From: a bacterium | GTDB lineage: Bacteria > Zhuqueibacterota > Zhuqueibacteria > Residuimicrobiales > Residuimicrobiaceae | DNA: 64,000 nt | Direction: 5' to 3' | NCBI GenBank assembly: GCA_029565685.1 | Contig: JAKQNR010000017.1 | Location: 248,001 to 312,000, forward strand | Shown here: positions 60,034-64,000 of the stretch, piece by piece | Numbering within the stretch: the stretch's first letter is position 1 | How the letters are laid out: each line of letters starts with the position of its first letter | Notes under the pieces: model-generated | Told to the model about the DNA's origin: nothing | What the model saw: only the letters and a program-made list of their open reading frames with translations | Databases searched by the model: none | Position numbers and translations under genes: made by a program

Positions 60034-61186
60034 CGACCGCGGACAGCAGTTGGGCGTGACCGGCCGGGTCAGAGGTTTTTAAGCGGTTCACATATTCAAA
60101 CAGCGACACGATCGTGAGACTGACAAAGACGCTCAACAGGGCCGCGCTGATAACGATGATGCCGCGTTTCGGTTTGCTGCGTTTGTCCGGTTCCACTGGT
60201 TTGTCCAATATCTGAATGGTGGGCGTGTCCTTGGCCTCTCGAATCCTCGCCTGCTCATACTGCTGCATCAGCAGTTTGTAGATCGCTTTCTGCACCTCGA
60301 CATCGCGCAGCAGAAAGGCATACTGTAAACCATAATCCGGCAGTTTATCGAACGGCACCACATAGCTGGCGCTGTCCATACGGGCGCCGGTCTCCAGCTT
60401 GGCCACCTGTTTTTTCAACTCCTCGCGTTTGATGCGAAGCTGCTGAACCTCCGGGTGGCTGGGGTCCATCTGGCGGCGCGCCATGTTGTAATTGATCTCG
60501 TTGAGCGCGATCTGCGCTTCCAGCTCGGCCATGGCGGTGATGGCGGCTTTGGTCTGTTCTTCGATGGAGATGACGCGATGCGTACGCTGAAAATCGCGTA
60601 ACGCTTCGGCGGTGCGGCGCAATTCCGCCTCGTTGTCCGCCAGCCTCTTTTCGATAAACTCGCGGGTGTAGCGGGCGGAGGTGAATCGTTTGGTTTTATT
60701 GACACGGTCAAGGTGGTGCACAAAAGATTCCGCCAGCTGCACCGCCAGCTTTTTGCTGCGCGCCGTGGTTTTGATGAGGATCATGTCCTCTTCGCTTTTA
60801 TCCAGCTTGGTCACGTCATCGAGCATGGCCAGACAATCATCGTGATTGTCTGTTTTAAACACCTTGTGCAGATCCAGGTCCTGGATCACGCTGTCGCGGA
60901 CATTGCGGCTTTTCAGGATGGCGACATAGATATCCGAGGGGGTGGCCATGCCTGGCAGGCCGGACAATCCTTTCGGCAGATCGCCCAGCAGAGAGAGGAT
61001 ATCCAGACCGCTGGATTCCGATTGATCCGGGGGCAGGAGCGTGCAACTGGCAGTGTACCATTTGGGCAGCAACAGGCTGACGATGGCGGCGACGATGGAA
61101 AAGATGAGAAAATTGTAGACAAAGAGCTTGCGCCATTTCACCAGCAGAGTGAAACCGTCCAACACGTTAAATTTGTTTTTTTCCAT
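59987..61186 (-). CDS. Wzz-type chain-length determinant protein
   Basis: Polysaccharide co-polymerase controlling chain length. The 399-residue protein has an N-terminal helix (FVYNFLIFSIVAAIVSLLLPKWY), a long periplasmic helical part (residues 90-330, with ELEAQIALNEINYNMARRQ and QQYEQARIREAKDTP) and a C-terminal helix preceded by KPVEPDKRSKPKRG, the Pro-rich Wzz motif. No cytoplasmic tyrosine kinase domain is attached. It is the first gene of the polysaccharide run. No sharp promoter could be chosen in the 229 bases upstream. Confidence 0.92.
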   Translation of the reverse strand: MEKNKFNVLDGFTLLVKWRKLFVYNFLIFSIVAAIVSLLLPKWYTASCTLLPPDQSESSGLDILSLLGDLPKGLSGLPGMATPSDIYVAILKSRNVRDSVIQDLDLHKVFKTDNHDDCLAMLDDVTKLDKSEEDMILIKTTARSKKLAVQLAESFVHHLDRVNKTKRFTSARYTREFIEKRLADNEAELRRTAEALRDFQRTHRVISIEEQTKAAITAMAELEAQIALNEINYNMARRQMDPSHPEVQQLRIKREELKKQVAKLETGARMDSASYVVPFDKLPDYGLQYAFLLRDVEVQKAIYKLLMQQYEQARIREAKDTPTIQILDKPVEPDKRSKPKRGIIVISAALLSVFVSLTIVSLFEYVNRLKTSDPAGHAQLLSAVDVLKNDWRGWFGRKK

Positions 61187-61318
61187 AGCGCCTGAATAGA
61201 AGGTTAGTGCGTGGGCTGTTCATTGCATCCGTTACGTTGTTATCGTCTTTTTCTGAATGAGTCGACAGAGCTGCAATAAGGCATCAATATGATGAATGGG
61301 TTTTTATTAATCATTCAA

Positions 61319-61342
61319 GCTCCACCGTCAAACGGCTGGAGC
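61319..61342 (-). terminator. Stem-loop between the deacetylase-like gene and wzz
   Basis: GCTCCACCGT pairs with ACGG-C-TGGAGC around CAA, with one bulged base. On the minus strand it lies about 75 bases after the stop of the 61416 gene and is followed by an AT-rich but not U-pure stretch. It may end the upstream transcript or belong to the wzz leader. Confidence 0.4.
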
Positions 61343-61415
61343 GCATTCGGACCAACCCTTCAAATAAATTACGGCATTCCACTTTTAAATACAATATAAT
61401 TATTTCCTGACAGGC

Positions 61416-63698
61416 TCAGGGTAAAAGGGTCACCTTGAGCGTCCTAACCAATTGTCTACTGGCGAATCGGCAGAGATACACTCCGGCGGCCAGTGGTTGG
61501 TTCCGGTCGTCCCGTCCGTCCCAGTTCAGCTCATGGAGACCGGGCGGGGCTTCGGCGCTGAACAGCGAGCGCACGCGCTGTCCGGCGGTATTGTACAGAG
61601 CGATCTCTGTGGGACCGGCGCACGCGCTGTCCGGCAGCCGAAAGAGGATTCTCGTTGAACGGTTGAACGGGTTGGGGTAGGATTGAAACACATTCAATCC
61701 TACGGTTTGGGCTGAAACGGCTGTGGCGGACAATTCCAGCTCTTTGATGGGAGCGGGAAACGGAATACGGATTTTATGATCTGCTGCGGGTAGCTTCGGC
61801 AGACGACAGATCAGTCTGGCGTTGCGATATTCCAGCGGCAGACCGGCCTCCTGATCGTCGACAAACGCATGCGAAGGAAGCGCGGTTTGCTGCGGCCATT
61901 CTATATAAACCGATTGCCCGTCGGTCTGTCCAAAAAACGAAAAGGTGACCATACGCGCCGTATACTGCAGGTCTATGGATTGCAGTCGGGCGGTCTGCTC
62001 GGCGAAGCGGGCCAATTCGTCAGGCCAGAGATAACCGAGATGAGGATAATTTCTTTCTGCGGCGAAGAACAGGCTGTCCAGATAGGCAAAAGCAGCAGGG
62101 TCGCCGTCTCTGAACCAGACTCCGGGGTGTCCGGCGCAATGGCAGACCATGCCGCGGCTCAGAGCCTGGTCCATGACCGAATAGGGCTGAGGCGTGTCCC
62201 CTTCCCATTGCACCTGCAGGCCCCAGATCCGGCCCTGCGGCGCCAGAAAAAAAATCCATGGCGCGCCGATGGCGCCTTGGTCGTAATCGAACAAGAGAAA
62301 TCGGTTTTTAATCAATGCATCGATGGCGCTGCGGCTGAACATGAATCCCGGAAAGCGGATCCATTGCCGGCTTGCGCTGGAAAGTCCGAGCTGATCATAT
62401 TCACGCACGATGGCGCTGAAGGTGCTGTCGCAAAAAATCGGATCGTAATATTGAAATTCCCAGTTATGACCATACTCACGCTCCGGCGTGTGGTGAAGTC
62501 CATGATTCCCCAAAGCGACCCGGTCTTCATAGCCCAGCACCTTGTGATGGCGGTCGATGTTGTGCAGCCACTGTTTGTAAGGTTCAGGCGCAGCGGTGAG
62601 AATCCGATGGACGCTGTGCGCCTGCCACCATTTGCCGGATGGATAGTCGGGATTGGCCAGATCCTGCGCTTCGATGATGGCGTCAGGCACCATCAGCCAG
62701 CTCATCTTCATGAGCGGATGGTTCTGCAAAAGGGCGATGAGCTGTCGCTGAACCGGGTCCTCCTCATCTCCAGCACCGGGTATGGTCCAGCGATAAAAGG
62801 GGATGTCGTCCAATCCGATGGTGATGAGTTGATCGAAACCGTTCGGATACGGCGACAGATAGGCGAGGGGGAAGGGAGGCGGCTGATTCACTTGGTTGAG
62901 GACGAACAGCTGCAATTCTCTTTCCAGTGCAAATCCTCTTTCCAGCACGGAGGCAAAGCCAGGTCCTTTCGGAGGCCGTGCTTTGATCAACGAAGAGGCA
63001 GGCAGTATGTGCCAGTGAAACAGCAGCAGGGGCGCCCGTTCTGAGATGCTGACCAGACTGTGGTAGGGGTTGGGAAACAGCAACACCAGCCGTCTGCGTT
63101 CATCGCTGAATTCATACACTTGCTGCAGCGCATGGTGATGGTCCTGTTCTCGGTCATCGCATTGAATGGGCTCCAGATTGCTATAATGGTTGCGGCTCTG
63201 AATGCGCTTCCACTTGGAAGACATGATGCGGATGTCCAGCCCGTCGCTCACCTCCGTGGCGGCGGTGGCTTCGAAACGGTAAAGGATGCGCAATCGGTTT
63301 TGTTTCAGCTCATAGGTGATGCGGGTGCGCAGAGGCAGCGATCCCGCCGGGCCTTGCATAAACTCGGACACAACCTGAAGGATGTTGGTTGGCGAGGGGA
63401 CGATGGTGAAATGGGACGGCTGATAGTCGCCGGAGCGCACGACCAGAACATCGTCGTCGATATGAAAAAGAGGGGTCATCGGTTCGCGATGGCTTTCCCA
63501 GATCTGGCCGTAGGCGGAGAGTTGGTTGAATAGATCCTGCAGGCGATGTTTCGGGTCGGAATAAAGCGGTCTGGATTGCGGCATACTGCTGCTGACGAGG
63601 ATCAGCAGGGCGAGTGCCGAAAGGATGGGTACGGCGGCGGCATGGCGGCGTTGTCTGTTCGAAACCTGGATTCTGTTCCTAACCAGTCGTAATTGCAT
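61416..63698 (-). CDS. Secreted polysaccharide-deacetylase-like protein with T9SS sorting domain
   Basis: A 760-residue exported protein: signal region VPILSALALLILVSSSMPQS, a beta-rich N-terminal part (to about 280), and a domain resembling NodB-type (CE4) deacetylases. GLDDIPFYRW stands at the place of the catalytic/metal Asp pair, NHGLHH gives an HxxH, and WIRFPGFMFS resembles the third (RxPY/F) motif. A long C-terminal region ends with a T9SS domain (NVFQSYPNPFNRSTRILF) closing on LKVTLLP. Substrate unknown; deacetylation of N-acetylated polysaccharide is inference. It precedes the wzz gene on the same strand, so action on the surface polysaccharide is possible. Confidence 0.75.
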   Translation of the reverse strand: MQLRLVRNRIQVSNRQRRHAAAVPILSALALLILVSSSMPQSRPLYSDPKHRLQDLFNQLSAYGQIWESHREPMTPLFHIDDDVLVVRSGDYQPSHFTIVPSPTNILQVVSEFMQGPAGSLPLRTRITYELKQNRLRILYRFEATAATEVSDGLDIRIMSSKWKRIQSRNHYSNLEPIQCDDREQDHHHALQQVYEFSDERRRLVLLFPNPYHSLVSISERAPLLLFHWHILPASSLIKARPPKGPGFASVLERGFALERELQLFVLNQVNQPPPFPLAYLSPYPNGFDQLITIGLDDIPFYRWTIPGAGDEEDPVQRQLIALLQNHPLMKMSWLMVPDAIIEAQDLANPDYPSGKWWQAHSVHRILTAAPEPYKQWLHNIDRHHKVLGYEDRVALGNHGLHHTPEREYGHNWEFQYYDPIFCDSTFSAIVREYDQLGLSSASRQWIRFPGFMFSRSAIDALIKNRFLLFDYDQGAIGAPWIFFLAPQGRIWGLQVQWEGDTPQPYSVMDQALSRGMVCHCAGHPGVWFRDGDPAAFAYLDSLFFAAERNYPHLGYLWPDELARFAEQTARLQSIDLQYTARMVTFSFFGQTDGQSVYIEWPQQTALPSHAFVDDQEAGLPLEYRNARLICRLPKLPAADHKIRIPFPAPIKELELSATAVSAQTVGLNVFQSYPNPFNRSTRILFRLPDSACAGPTEIALYNTAGQRVRSLFSAEAPPGLHELNWDGRDDRNQPLAAGVYLCRFASRQLVRTLKVTLLP

Positions 63699-64000
63699 AA
63701 CGTTCCATTGACTGAGCAGGGCGTCTGCGACAAACTGAATAAATAATTTTTGATTGTACAGGCAGGATCAACTCAGAGTTCTGGCAGGTGAACGATCCAT
63801 CCGCGGCCACCATAAACCAGTCCGCCTTCGAGGCGTTGTTCTCTCTGGATGGAAAGTAAAAAAATAAAATCTGCAAAACAAGAGTAAACTCGGCGCCCGG
63901 GAAGTTTGGTCGAAGCAGCGCCCGGTTCGTGCGCGGGGGGGGCGGCGGGATGGAACATTTTGATTGCATTTTATCAATATTAAGGGTAAATTTCATGTCC
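63699..64000. other. Window end: upstream region of the deacetylase-like gene, no supported gene
   Basis: An open frame on the minus strand (63679-63996) overlaps the signal-peptide region of the 61416 gene, has a Pro-rich start made by a G8 run near 63936-63943, and shows no motif, so it is not called. The 80 bases next to 63698 are AT-rich and may hold the promoter of the deacetylase-like gene, but no box pair with good spacing was found. Confidence 0.5.

Noticed and set aside
63679..63996. 105-codon minus-strand frame at the window end
   Set aside because: Overlaps the start of a well-supported secreted protein and contains a Pro run produced by a G tract.

Overview
The window looks like chromosomal DNA of a Gram-negative, diderm bacterium from the wider Fibrobacterota-Chlorobiota-Bacteroidota neighbourhood. 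A KSB1, Calditrichota or Ignavibacteria-like lineage fits best. Three secreted proteins carry C-terminal type IX secretion (T9SS) sorting domains of the NxPNPFNxxT type. A C25 peptidase resembling the T9SS sortase PorU is present. The MurE ligase has the DNPR motif expected for meso-diaminopimelate peptidoglycan, and there is an outer-membrane barrel protein and a Wzx/Wzz-type polysaccharide locus. Promoters read as ordinary sigma-70 boxes (TTGACA-17-TATAAT-like), and one good sigma-54 promoter is present. The rank of the organism is inference; no rRNA gene is in the window.

Layout. 1-5414: arginine biosynthesis (argC end, argB, argD, a short GNAT-type N-acetylglutamate synthase) followed by murE. 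5461-15718: a lipoprotein GH13 debranching enzyme, then a ribose-type ABC transporter whose permease and binding protein (7907-9831) are separated from its ATPase (14198-15718) by the tmRNA gene ssrA, a Na+/H+ antiporter, an acetyltransferase and a DUF6786-like lipoprotein. 15943-22237: a UroD-like protein, a CBM9-like protein, a family 9 pectate lyase and a subtilisin-like protease; the last two have T9SS sorting domains. 22427-28000: housekeeping singletons (DUF2179 membrane protein, 2-hydroxyacid dehydrogenase, B3/4 protein, nitroreductase, PBP1C). 28103-32089: the PorU-like protease. 32167-38275: the metG-tatD-rsmA operon divergent from acpS-nnrDE-vanZ. 38407-42188: a 50-residue zinc-ribbon protein, then a tightly coupled run of a divergent thymidylate synthase-like enzyme, a metallo-beta-lactamase-fold hydrolase and a secreted nucleoside hydrolase, followed by a PfkB sugar kinase. 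42165-46137: the nitrogen operon amtB-glnB-glnN with a sigma-54 promoter. 46792-49355: an outer-membrane barrel protein and serS facing each other across a shared terminator. 49419-63698: a surface-polysaccharide locus on the minus strand (Wzz, O-antigen ligase/polymerase, DegT aminotransferase, flippase, two GT4, one GT2, a secreted Ig-domain protein and a phosphoglycosyltransferase), preceded by a secreted deacetylase-like T9SS cargo.

Together the genes suggest a heterotroph that degrades pectin- and starch-like polysaccharides and proteins with surface-attached T9SS enzymes, imports pentose-type sugars and salvages nucleosides. The most notable points are a nine-base homopolymer that appears to put the pectate lyase's T9SS sorting signal out of frame, a divergent thymidylate synthase with all aligned catalytic residues, the sigma-54 promoter of the amtB-glnB-glnN operon combined with a PII protein lacking the uridylylated tyrosine, and a 50-residue zinc-ribbon gene that is easily missed.
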